From Bacillota bacterium (GTDB lineage Bacteria > Bacillota > Bacilli > Alicyclobacillales > SLC66): 36,054 nt of DNA. Positions 17,938 through 25,626 of this stretch are shown in pieces; within the stretch, counting starts at the first letter, position 1, and every line of letters starts with the position of its first letter. A program made the position numbers and the translations under genes. A model generated the notes under the pieces. It was not told the DNA's origin. It saw only the letters and a program-made list of their open reading frames with translations, and ran no database searches. The stretch spans positions 1-36,054 of the forward strand of contig JAKACV010000022.1 of the NCBI GenBank assembly GCA_021821085.1. Direction: 5' to 3'.

Positions 17938-18368
17938 AATTATTCATTTCAGCAGTGGCTTTCGATCATATGCGTAGTCACATTACGCAGCACATGCCGT
18001 TTGAAAGCGGTGGTCTATTGACCGGCGCACGAGTATCCAGTCATTTTGTCATTGAGGAGTTTTTACCACTTAATGTTGTGATGCCATCATATAGTCGCTA
18101 TGTGTCAAGTGCCAGAGACACAGTGAAGACCATTTTATGGGCTGATCGGAATGGGAAAAGGATAGTGGGAACCATTCATAGCCATCCGGGAGGAAGTAAC
18201 TGTCCTTCAGAGATTGACTTGGACAATGCTTATGGTTACAAAAACATGATCCATCTCATTGCATATCCAAGCCATGGTCAGGTGTCATTCTCAGCATTTT
18301 ACTACTATTTATCAACGGTACATGTGCAGGCAATTGATTATGAAGAAATCGCGTATACCCTGATTTGA
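17895..18368 (+). CDS. JAMM/MPN-domain metalloprotease-like protein
   Basis: A complete JAMM metal-site motif is visible: an early Glu in FESGGLLTGA, then HSHPGGSNCPSEID (HxHP, Ser and Asp ligands). Bacterial stand-alone JAMM proteins of this size (157 residues) include desulfurylases and isopeptidase-like enzymes acting on ubiquitin-like sulfur carriers. I cannot tell which this is. I chose the GTG at 17895 because GGAGGAGG at 17880-17887 is 7 nt upstream, which makes it overlap the Nudix gene by 43 nt; a GTG at 17955 has no ribosome site. A terminator follows. Confidence 0.75.
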   Translation: MEREGHRGNFANQIELFISAVAFDHMRSHITQHMPFESGGLLTGARVSSHFVIEEFLPLNVVMPSYSRYVSSARDTVKTILWADRNGKRIVGTIHSHPGGSNCPSEIDLDNAYGYKNMIHLIAYPSHGQVSFSAFYYYLSTVHVQAIDYEEIAYTLI

Positions 18369-18395
18369 GTGACTTAATCTTAATAGACTTTGCTG

Positions 18396-18430
18396 AAACT
18401 TTGCGCGAGATTTTCATGCAAAGTTTTTTT
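18396..18430 (+). terminator. Rho-independent terminator after the JAMM gene
   Basis: A perfect 9-bp stem (AAACTTTGC 18396-18404 with GCAAAGTTT 18418-18426) has a 13-nt loop and a T tract. Confidence 0.85.
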
Positions 18431-18512
18431 GTGTTGATTGGTGCCGCTGATCTCGTATTTGTCCAATGTTTTATATAAACAGTGATTTAGTAAAAAGGAC
18501 ATTGTTTAGCTG

Positions 18513-18693
18513 TTTCGAACAGTCCCTTTATGAGGTTGTTCAAAAAGGGTCGAGAACTCTGCGTCGCAGGGCTTCGGCTTGTGCTGGACATGCGTGCTCA
18601 TGTACCACCTATCGTACACTCCGCGCGCATGTCCAGACTTCACCAAACCCCTGCTTGCATCTTACCTCAACCCTTTTCGAACAGTCCCTTTAT
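18513..18693. repeat. 19-bp direct repeats bracketing copy A of the 153-bp element
   Basis: TTTCGAACAGTCCCTTTAT occurs at 18513-18531 and exactly again at 18675-18693. The second copy overlaps the right end of the element (its final GAACAG). It may be a long target duplication, or the trace of two tandem element ends. Confidence 0.8.
18532..18684 (+). repeat. 153-bp MITE-like palindromic element, copy A
   Basis: The element begins GAGGTTGTTCAAAAAGGG and ends CCCTTTTCGAACAG, so its ends are imperfect inverted repeats. Inside, CTGGACATGCG (18584-18594) pairs with CGCATGTCCAG (18626-18636), and TGTAC pairs with GTACA at the centre. The whole unit can fold into one long hairpin. A second copy lies inverted at 21184-21336 with only two differences by my reading. 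It has no coding capacity and ends 32 nt upstream of the comGA start codon. Confidence 0.85.
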
Positions 18694-18716
18694 AACAGAT
18701 GTGGAGGGATGGACGT

Positions 18717-19784
18717 GTGAATACAGGAGAGATTGTCGATGAACTCATCGACATGGCCATACGGTTACAAGCTTCAGATATTCACTTTGATCCGCGGGAT
18801 GACCTGGTATTAGTACGTTTGCGTATTCATGGCAGGTTGGTTGATATCGATCATGTTTCCTCTTATGCAAAACTTTTCACTCGACAAGCAGTAACCCGGT
18901 TGAAGGTGTTGGCAAAGTTGTCGCTTGCTGAAACACGAAGACCGCAGGATGGCCATTTTCATTTACAGGGGGATTTTGGTGAGTGTGATCTGCGAGTATC
19001 TACAATTCCGACTGTACAAGGGGAACGTGTTGTTATTCGTCTTATACCAGAGAAGTCCATGTTTGAAACGTTTATAGCACTTGGTATGACAAATGCACAA
19101 GTGGCTCAGTTACGAGCGGTAGTCAATGGAATGGGTGGAATGATTATTGTTGCAGGCCGCATTGGAACTGGAAAGAGTACTACTTTACATGCGATTTTAG
19201 CTGAAAAGGCACGCTTAGGCGATTCTATTCTTACGATTGAGGATCCGGTGGAACGGAGAATTCTTGCCTATCAACAAGTGGAGGTAGACGAACGCATAGG
19301 ACTTACTTTTGCTGAAGGGTTACGAGCCGCAGTACGACAAGATCCTGATGTACTCATGGTGGGAGAAATTCGCGATGAGATGACGGCGCAAATTGCTGTG
19401 CGAGCTGGACTAACTGGTCATCTCTTACTCAGCACAATGCATGCCGATCCAGGATTACAAGTGATCTATCGTTTATTAGAGTTAGGGATTTCTTCAGATT
19501 ATGTGCGACAAGCACTGAAATTAGTTATTTGGCAAACTCTACAGCCTATTGTTTGTACGATGTGCAAGGGGAGCGGATGTTCTTCGTGTCATGGGTTGGG
19601 AATTATAGGGCGCAGGGCTGAGTTTTCATTCCTAACTTCAGATGCAATAGAAAGAGTGGTCTCTGGTTATCAATTCAAGCGGAATCCAACTTCTTCCACG
19701 ATAGATCAGAGTACAAGAAACGGAGGGCTTGCAGTTGCAGAAGAAACCTCGGGGAAAACTCGATATGGAGAATTTCCTCGTTGA
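18717..19784 (+). CDS. comGA: ComGA-like type II/IV secretion ATPase
   Basis: This cytoplasmic ATPase powers assembly of the competence pilus. It is about 355 residues, the short ComGA form that lacks the N-terminal PilB domain. Walker A is GRIGTGKSTT, and Walker B and the Asp/His boxes are in DPDVLMVGEIRD and TGHLLLSTMHAD. A four-cysteine zinc-type motif is present (CTMCKGSGCSSC). I chose GTG 18717 with GGAGGG 8 nt upstream; ATG 18699 has no ribosome site. The 153-bp element sits directly upstream, between this gene and the nearest earlier terminator. Confidence 0.9.
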   Translation: MNTGEIVDELIDMAIRLQASDIHFDPRDDLVLVRLRIHGRLVDIDHVSSYAKLFTRQAVTRLKVLAKLSLAETRRPQDGHFHLQGDFGECDLRVSTIPTVQGERVVIRLIPEKSMFETFIALGMTNAQVAQLRAVVNGMGGMIIVAGRIGTGKSTTLHAILAEKARLGDSILTIEDPVERRILAYQQVEVDERIGLTFAEGLRAAVRQDPDVLMVGEIRDEMTAQIAVRAGLTGHLLLSTMHADPGLQVIYRLLELGISSDYVRQALKLVIWQTLQPIVCTMCKGSGCSSCHGLGIIGRRAEFSFLTSDAIERVVSGYQFKRNPTSSTIDQSTRNGGLAVAEETSGKTRYGEFPR

Positions 19785-20760
19785 TTTAAGTGACTTGTTG
19801 CGAGCAGGTATTGATATCGATTTTGCATTGGTTATTTTATCTGAACAAAGTTCACGGCATGCTGCCGACGCAGGAGAATTAAGGACCTATTTACGTTCTG
19901 GATATTCTCTGTCAAGAGCTTTCGCCTTAATCCAATTTCCACAGTCTATTGTAAGTTTTGTGCGCATTTCAGAGATGACAGGTGAGTTAGATCGCGTGCT
20001 ACAAAGAACAGGTGAATTCCTTGCGCAGCAACGCGTTAGGAAAGAGAAGATAATTAAATTGTTTTCTTATCCCTTGCTATTAGTTGCTCTTTCCACCGCC
20101 GTTTTATACGTGCTTGCCGTGGTGGTGATGCCCAATTTTGAAACTATGTACAATTCGATGCATTTGCAATTGACACCAAGTACGAGATTTATCTTTTTCA
20201 TGTCACGACTGATTGTTTTGTGGTTGCCTTCTGGTTTATTGATATGTACTGCACTTTTGGGGATTGGATTTATTTTTCACAGACGTATTCTTCCACTTAT
20301 TGTTCGTATCTTCTTTTTGCAATCTGGTCTTCGTTCGATCATTCAAGTTTGGAAAGGTCGAGAAGTAATGGAGATGATGTCATTCCTATTATCAGCTGGA
20401 GTGGACTTACTCTCTATGCTACAAGTGTTTGTAGAGATTGATGCAGCACATATGGGATCCCAATGGAATGAAGTAATTCGAATGCTTGAGAATGGACAGC
20501 CGTTTTCAAAGGCGATTAGCAACATTTCACTTCTTCCTCGATTAGTCACTGAAATGGTTGCAATTGCAGAAACAACGGGGAACTTGGATCAAACTGCAGA
20601 ACGACTTCACTTACACTTAGAAAGGGTAATCGATCGATTTTTAGAACGGTCGGTCCGCGTTATTGAGCCTAGTTTAACTATCATGCTCGGGTTTACTGTT
20701 GGAGGTGCGACATTATTTTTAATGATGCCGATGCTTGCTATGGTCAGACAACTTTCATGA
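19735..20760 (+). CDS. comGB: ComGB-like polytopic platform protein (PilC/GspF family)
   Basis: ComGB is the membrane platform of the competence pilus. It has two GspF-type domains, each starting with a helical cytoplasmic part (LLRAGIDIDFAL and LLSAGVDLLSML), with hydrophobic segments at about 115-145, 160-185 and 315-340. The length of 341 residues is normal. TTG 19735 has GGAGGG 7 nt upstream; the TTG at 19729 is too close to it. It overlaps comGA by 50 nt. Confidence 0.88.
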   Translation: MQKKPRGKLDMENFLVDLSDLLRAGIDIDFALVILSEQSSRHAADAGELRTYLRSGYSLSRAFALIQFPQSIVSFVRISEMTGELDRVLQRTGEFLAQQRVRKEKIIKLFSYPLLLVALSTAVLYVLAVVVMPNFETMYNSMHLQLTPSTRFIFFMSRLIVLWLPSGLLICTALLGIGFIFHRRILPLIVRIFFLQSGLRSIIQVWKGREVMEMMSFLLSAGVDLLSMLQVFVEIDAAHMGSQWNEVIRMLENGQPFSKAISNISLLPRLVTEMVAIAETTGNLDQTAERLHLHLERVIDRFLERSVRVIEPSLTIMLGFTVGGATLFLMMPMLAMVRQLS

Positions 20761-20772
20761 GGAGGAGTGAAG

Positions 20773-21150
20773 ATGAAATTTTTATTAGAAAAGAGTGTGG
20801 TTGTGAACCGTAAGCTTGGGTTTGAAGACGGATTTACGCTTATCGAGATGGTTATTGCATTATTTATTGCAGGCGTTATGATGGCAGTTGCGCTGCCAAA
20901 CTTGCGTGTGGCAGGAGTCAATGCGAGTGAAATGGCTGTGCAAGGCGACGAAAAAGTGATTGATGCAGCACTGACGCAATATTACTTGAATAATCATCAA
21001 TATCCAACTGAATTAACTGTGCAGGGAGACCTAGCGGATTTGAAAAACGCTGGGTATTTAGATAGCATTCCAGCTTGTCCAACGGGGGGTTCATTTGTAA
21101 TTACAATATCCCCCGATGGAACAGCGGCTACGGTTTCCTGCACTACTTGA
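20773..21150 (+). CDS. comGC: ComGC-like major pseudopilin
   Basis: A 125-residue prepilin. The basic leader ends in EDG, and the mature protein starts FTLIEMVIALFIAG with Glu at +5 and a hydrophobic helix of about 20 residues. Two cysteines near the C-terminus (PACPTGG and VSCTT) could form a disulfide. GAGGAGGAG precedes the ATG at 20773; the GTG at 20767 is too close to that site. This should be the main subunit of the DNA-uptake pilus. Confidence 0.88.
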   Translation: MKFLLEKSVVVNRKLGFEDGFTLIEMVIALFIAGVMMAVALPNLRVAGVNASEMAVQGDEKVIDAALTQYYLNNHQYPTELTVQGDLADLKNAGYLDSIPACPTGGSFVITISPDGTAATVSCTT

Positions 21151-21183
21151 GGTTCTCTGTTCGTGATAAGACCCTAGAAGATC

Positions 21184-21336
21184 CTGTTCAAAAAGGGTTG
21201 AGGTAAGATGCAAGCAGGGGTTTGGTGAAGTCTGGACATGCGCGCGGAGTGTACGATAGGTGGTACATGAGCACGCATGTCCAGCACAAGCCGAAGCCCT
21301 GCGCCGCAGAGTTCTCGACCCTTTTTGAACAACCTC
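21184..21336 (-). repeat. 153-bp MITE-like palindromic element, copy B (inverted)
   Basis: The reverse complement of this stretch matches 18532-18684 except at two positions. Its ends are CTGTTCAAAAAGGG and CCCTTTTTGAACAACCTC. It lies in the 200-nt gap between comGC and comGD. It is not flanked by the 19-bp direct repeat seen at copy A. Together the two copies bracket comGA-GB-GC in opposite orientation. Confidence 0.85.
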
Positions 21337-21377
21337 TAGAAGGGTAAATTTGATCATGAGTATGGGGGTCTACACAC

Positions 21378-21839
21378 TTGAAAGCCGATTGTGGTTTTTC
21401 CTTAGTGGATATGCTTTTGAGTCTTGCAATATGGGCCATTGTAATTGCCATTGCACTTCCAAATTTTATCGGTTTATTAGACAGTGCCAATTTGCAGCAG
21501 ACTGCACTCCAGGTTGTTTCTGATTTAAGATCACAACAAATTCGGGCTGAACGATTTCAAACCTACCAGGAAGTACGTTTTGCACCTTTCAATAATTACT
21601 ACTTGCTGTATGGAAACGGAACGGGTTATGAGGGATTCAAAATTTTTGTGTGGCCAACTCACTACTTTGATGGCTACTTACATCTCAATTACCCGACTGT
21701 GCGTTTTGATGATAATGGCGATATTAATGAGAGTGGTCAAATTGGATTTTCAGATTCATTTGGCCACACTCAGAATATTGTAATCTATTTGCAATATGGA
21801 GATATGAGATTGATACCTCATATGATTATGGGGACATAA
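21378..21839 (+). CDS. comGD: ComGD-like minor pseudopilin
   Basis: This 153-residue protein has a very short leader (MKADCG) and a mature start FSLVDMLLSLAIW with a hydrophobic helix. The +5 residue is Asp instead of Glu, which is unusual but conservative. The body has a GspH/ComGD-like size. The TTG start follows GGGGG by about 9 nt. Assignment to comGD rests on order after comGC. Confidence 0.7.
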   Translation: MKADCGFSLVDMLLSLAIWAIVIAIALPNFIGLLDSANLQQTALQVVSDLRSQQIRAERFQTYQEVRFAPFNNYYLLYGNGTGYEGFKIFVWPTHYFDGYLHLNYPTVRFDDNGDINESGQIGFSDSFGHTQNIVIYLQYGDMRLIPHMIMGT

Positions 21840-21873
21840 GCCGAATAAGCGAAAAAAACAGCGGAGGGGTTAT

Positions 21874-22215
21874 ATGACGCTAGGTGAAGTAATTGTGGCA
21901 TTGTGGGTTTATTGTTTAGCTCTTGTGGTGTGTTTTGACAGTGTACAAACAGCGTTTCTCGGCATGGAAAGGGTAGAAAGTACAGAAGGTGCGATGTATT
22001 TATGCCAGAGTGAATTAGATACTGCGTGTAGAACCATCGCACTAGGTGAACAACTCACACCAGTTCAAGTGGAAACGGTAAACGGCACGTCGTACACCTT
22101 AACAGTTCAATCCGTACCATGGCAACCCCGTGTCTTAAACGTAAAAGTGGTCATTTCCTATGAAACGATAGGGGGACATCATAGCTTATCATGCGATACT
22201 TTGGAGGCAATATGA
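21874..22215 (+). CDS. comGE: ComGE-like minor pilin protein without a leader
   Basis: The protein of 113 residues starts MTLGEVIVALWVYCLALVV, so the initiating Met sits where the mature +1 residue of a pilin would be, with Glu at position 5. No leader peptide with a start codon precedes it in frame. GGAGGGG lies 4 nt before the ATG. The upstream in-frame sequence reads lysine- and arginine-rich, but this comes from the A/G-rich ribosome site. The assignment is by position and helix pattern only. It overlaps the next gene. Confidence 0.6.
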   Translation: MTLGEVIVALWVYCLALVVCFDSVQTAFLGMERVESTEGAMYLCQSELDTACRTIALGEQLTPVQVETVNGTSYTLTVQSVPWQPRVLNVKVVISYETIGGHHSLSCDTLEAI

Positions 22216-22724
22216 TGCGTTGTGAGATGCAAACACCGTCTCTGTATCAGTTGCGTATGGGAGGATTGTCAGAGTATAGACAAGCTGGATTTAGTTTACT
22301 TGAAACGATGTTTAGCGTTGCGATTACAGGTTTATTACTAACAATTGGTTTAGCCGCATATGTCATGTGTTTGCACGTAAGTGAGCAACTCTCCCTAAAA
22401 ACTTTTCAAATAGACGATACTTGGACCGCCTATCATGCCATTAATAAAGATATCCATGAGGCGACGTCTTATACCTTTCAGGGAGGGACCATTTATATAC
22501 AGCAAGGTACGGCGACAACATTAACATATCTCCTGTCTCCTGATCAAATGATGTATCGTAGTAAGAATGGCAACGGAGTGGCCATCGTGTCGACAAACGT
22601 CAATCGTGTGCAATATCAAGTCATGCCAAGAACAGGGGTTGACATGGATGTCTATTATGGGAATGAAACTTCGACGCTCAATAGTCGTTTTTTTCTCGTA
22701 TTTGCGCTTGGACACGTGGAATGA
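22212..22724 (+). CDS. comGF: ComGF-like minor pseudopilin
   Basis: A leader of about 23 residues ends RQAG, followed by FSLLETMFSVAITG with Glu at +5 and a hydrophobic helix. The body resembles ComGF in its run of beta strands (TFQGGTIYIQQ, TLTYLLSPDQMMYRS, VNRVQYQV). ATG 22212 follows TTTGGAGG; the frame is also open from 22191. It overlaps its neighbours on both sides. Confidence 0.7.
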   Translation: MMRCEMQTPSLYQLRMGGLSEYRQAGFSLLETMFSVAITGLLLTIGLAAYVMCLHVSEQLSLKTFQIDDTWTAYHAINKDIHEATSYTFQGGTIYIQQGTATTLTYLLSPDQMMYRSKNGNGVAIVSTNVNRVQYQVMPRTGVDMDVYYGNETSTLNSRFFLVFALGHVE

Positions 22725-23094
22725 TCGAGGTTTTGCTTTGCCATTTGTGCTTTTATTAGTTGGAGTGATGATGGTCATTTGTGGTACCGTTCTGGCGCTT
22801 AGTGTTGAATCAGCGCAGCGTGAAAGCGCAAGAGTAGATATTTTAGATGCATATGATCTTGCTCATGCTGGATTTGAAAATGCATTAGGTGATTTGTTTG
22901 CAGGGCAATCTACAGTCCTTAATCAGGTTGCCTATGCTAATGGATCCTATAGTGCGTGGATTTCGAATACTTCACAAAGCAATATTGTAGAGATTCAATC
23001 AAAAGGCATTACGCGAGATGGTGCGAATGCACTGATCATTGCCGATGTAAATACTTCCACGCACTCCGTTTTATCTTGGTCACAGATGCCTTAA
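22648..23094 (+). CDS. comGG: ComGG-like/PilX-like minor pilin protein
   Basis: A prepilin-like N-terminus reads NDRG followed by FALPFVLLLVGVMM and more hydrophobic residues; there is no Glu at +5, as in other PilX/ComGG-like proteins. Candidate starts are ATG 22648, 22657 and 22663. I list 22648, with AGGGG 10 nt upstream, but this is uncertain. It overlaps comGF by 77 nt. The FALPFV start resembles the FALVSV start of the pilin-like protein at 372-911. Confidence 0.6.
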   Translation: MSIMGMKLRRSIVVFFSYLRLDTWNDRGFALPFVLLLVGVMMVICGTVLALSVESAQRESARVDILDAYDLAHAGFENALGDLFAGQSTVLNQVAYANGSYSAWISNTSQSNIVEIQSKGITRDGANALIIADVNTSTHSVLSWSQMP

Positions 23095-23160
23095 CTTTGA
23101 TAGGCTCTATGAGTAAATTGTGTTAACATAGTGTGGCGTTCATATATGAGGAGGATCACA

Positions 23161-23670
23161 ATGATCACCTTGATTGGTTTTACAGGAGCGGGCAAGTCGT
23201 CAATTGGTCGAATTTTGGCATTGCGCTATGGATTTCTCATTTGGGACTTAGATCACTTGATTGCCATTCAAGAGGGGATACCCATCACTGAAATATTCGC
23301 AGTCAAAGGTGAGGATTATTTTCGTGAAATTGAGGCCGTTATGCTTGCATCGTTATTAAAACACCAAGGTATTTTGGTAACGGGTGGTGGAGCTGTAATG
23401 CGGGCACAATCCAGGGAGCTACTGCTCAAACATTCCTTTGTTGTTCATATTCATTCGACATTGGATGTAATTGTACAGCGACTACAAAATGATACATCTC
23501 GACCTTTGCTACTGGGACGAGATTTGAACATTGCGCTAGCAGATCTTTATGAAAAACGGGAACAAGCATATGACTTTGCTCATATGCTTGTTGATTCCTC
23601 TGATTTAGAACAATCGGCTGATCGTATTGTTGGCAGTTGGCTCGATTGTCATCGAGGACACCTGATTTGA
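23161..23670 (+). CDS. aroK: Shikimate kinase
   Basis: Shikimate kinase phosphorylates shikimate in the chorismate pathway. The 169-residue protein has Walker A GFTGAGKSS, the substrate-binding DxD as WDLDHL, the GGGAV loop and the lid RPLL. GAGGAGGATCACA precedes the ATG. It follows the comG cluster, as aroK does in B. subtilis. A second gene of the same pathway, aroQ, lies at 33539. Confidence 0.93.
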   Translation: MITLIGFTGAGKSSIGRILALRYGFLIWDLDHLIAIQEGIPITEIFAVKGEDYFREIEAVMLASLLKHQGILVTGGGAVMRAQSRELLLKHSFVVHIHSTLDVIVQRLQNDTSRPLLLGRDLNIALADLYEKREQAYDFAHMLVDSSDLEQSADRIVGSWLDCHRGHLI

Positions 23671-23703
23671 GTAAATCGATTGACTAGAAAGGATGTCTTA
23701 AAC

Positions 23704-25626
23704 GTGTGTGGAATCGTTGGATATATGCATCGTCAAGGACAAGTATGCGAGGCAGAAATTGTCCATGCGATGAATGGAGAGATCATTCACCGCGGGCCTG
23801 ATGATGAAGGATATTATTTTGATGGTCCGGCGGGATTAGGATTTCGGCGTTTAGCCATTATTGACTTAAAAGGCGGGCATCAACCATTAACAAATGAAGA
23901 TGGGGCAATATGGATTGTCTTCAATGGCGAAATTTATAATTATAAGGACCTTCGTGATCACTTAGTGTCCTTGGGACATACGTTTAAAACAGAGACTGAT
24001 ACTGAAATTATTGTACATTTGTACGAAGAATATGGCGCAGAATGTGTTGGAAAATTGCGTGGAATGTTCGCATTTGGCATATGGGATGGGAAACGCGAAG
24101 AGCTGTTTTTGGCTCGCGATCCATTTGGGATAAAGCCACTATACTATACTGAACAACCTCGTTTTTTAGCGTTTTCATCGGAAATTAAAAGCCTCTTGCA
24201 AGTTCCTGACGTTTCACGAGAAATTAATCGAGAGGCATTTTGGAATTATCTTACATTTCAATATGTTCCGGAACCAATGACGATGTTTGAAGGGATTCAA
24301 AAATTACCTCCTGCCCACTATTTGATTGCGCGCGGTAGCGAGGTCACGATTAAACGGTACTATCAGTTAGAGTTTTCGCCAATTGAGCAGCCTATTTCCT
24401 ATTTTGTCGATGGAATACTTGACCAACTCAGAGACTCTGTTCATGTTCATATGAACAGCGATGTGCCGCGTGGTGCATTTTTGTCTTCTGGTGTTGATTC
24501 GAGTGCCATAGTGGCGCTATTAAAAGAATTAGAAGACGTACAGACCTTTACAGTAGGTTTTGAGGGAGCAGGAGGATTAAGTGAAATTGACTATGCGCGT
24601 GAAACTGCTCGCGTGCTTGGCACCGTTCATCGGGATACGGTAATTACCGCAAAGCAATATCTGGATGAATTACCGCGCTTAGTTTACCATCAAGATGAAC
24701 CAGTAGCGGATCCATCAGCTATTGCGTTGTATTTTGTTTCTGAATTGGCAAGTGAGCATGTGACAGTGGTGTTATCTGGTGAAGGCGCAGATGAGTTATT
24801 TGGTGGTTATACGATTTATCGTGAGCCGATTTCTTTACGCATGTTTAACTATCTTCCACCAAGTATGAGAACCAGCCTTGGTGAATTTGCACAACTCTTG
24901 CCTGAAGGAGTGAAAGGACGCAGCTTTCTGACTCGTGGCTCTAAGACAGTCGAACAGCGATTTTTTGGGAATGCGTTTTTATTTTCTGAGGCAGAGAAGA
25001 AGAGGTTTGTCAAATTTGATCCGGACAGCATGCGATATCGGCGTCCGTTAGATATCACAGGACAGTACTACAAGCAAGTTCAAAACACAGATGATGTGAC
25101 AAAAATGCAATACTTGGACTTGCACACATGGTTGCCAGGGGATATTCTCATGAAAGCAGATAAAATGACCATGGCTAATAGTGTTGAACTTCGCGTTCCT
25201 TTTTTAGATAAAAATGTATTCGAATTTGCGGCGAAAATCCCAATGGCTTATCGTATGGCGAATGGAACGACAAAACATGTCATGCGCGAAGCTGTGCGTC
25301 AATTGCTTCCGAAGGAAGTCACCGAACGGAAAAAATTAGGATTTCCGGTACCTACGCGAAAGTGGTTGAAAGATGAGCATTATCAATTTGCACGTGACTT
25401 GATTGGATCCAGTCCACTGGATGACTTGTTTGATAAAGAGTATGTTCTCCATTTATTAGAAGAACATCGTCAGGGAGTACGTGATCATGCTCGTAAAATT
25501 TGGGCAATTGTTATTTTTCTATTGTGGCACCAGACGTATGTGGAGCAAACACGAAGTTTTACATCGAAAGAGTCCGAGTTGGTTTTAAAACGTCGACAAC
25601 GAATGTTTGCGGAGGCTTTTGTATGA
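23704..25626 (+). CDS. asnB: Asparagine synthase (glutamine-hydrolysing)
   Basis: The 640-residue enzyme makes asparagine from aspartate, ATP and glutamine. I chose GTG 23704 because it places the nucleophile directly after the start (CGIVGYM), which glutaminase activity requires; a TTG at 23680 would add eight residues. The N-terminal Ntn domain covers about 1-210. The synthetase domain has the PP-loop SSGVDSSAI and the GEGADELFGGY motif. AAAGGATG precedes the start. Its stop overlaps the next start by 4 nt. Confidence 0.93.
   Translation: MCGIVGYMHRQGQVCEAEIVHAMNGEIIHRGPDDEGYYFDGPAGLGFRRLAIIDLKGGHQPLTNEDGAIWIVFNGEIYNYKDLRDHLVSLGHTFKTETDTEIIVHLYEEYGAECVGKLRGMFAFGIWDGKREELFLARDPFGIKPLYYTEQPRFLAFSSEIKSLLQVPDVSREINREAFWNYLTFQYVPEPMTMFEGIQKLPPAHYLIARGSEVTIKRYYQLEFSPIEQPISYFVDGILDQLRDSVHVHMNSDVPRGAFLSSGVDSSAIVALLKELEDVQTFTVGFEGAGGLSEIDYARETARVLGTVHRDTVITAKQYLDELPRLVYHQDEPVADPSAIALYFVSELASEHVTVVLSGEGADELFGGYTIYREPISLRMFNYLPPSMRTSLGEFAQLLPEGVKGRSFLTRGSKTVEQRFFGNAFLFSEAEKKRFVKFDPDSMRYRRPLDITGQYYKQVQNTDDVTKMQYLDLHTWLPGDILMKADKMTMANSVELRVPFLDKNVFEFAAKIPMAYRMANGTTKHVMREAVRQLLPKEVTERKKLGFPVPTRKWLKDEHYQFARDLIGSSPLDDLFDKEYVLHLLEEHRQGVRDHARKIWAIVIFLLWHQTYVEQTRSFTSKESELVLKRRQRMFAEAFV

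Noticed and set aside
18466-18742. Small proteins encoded across the 153-bp element
   Set aside because: Open frames occur in both element copies but have no ribosome sites, and the sequence is explained by the palindrome.
21841-21873. Basic leader peptide for the ComGE-like pilin
   Set aside because: The in-frame Lys/Arg-rich reading comes from the A/G-rich ribosome site; there is no start codon after the upstream stop, and the +5 Glu would be displaced by one.
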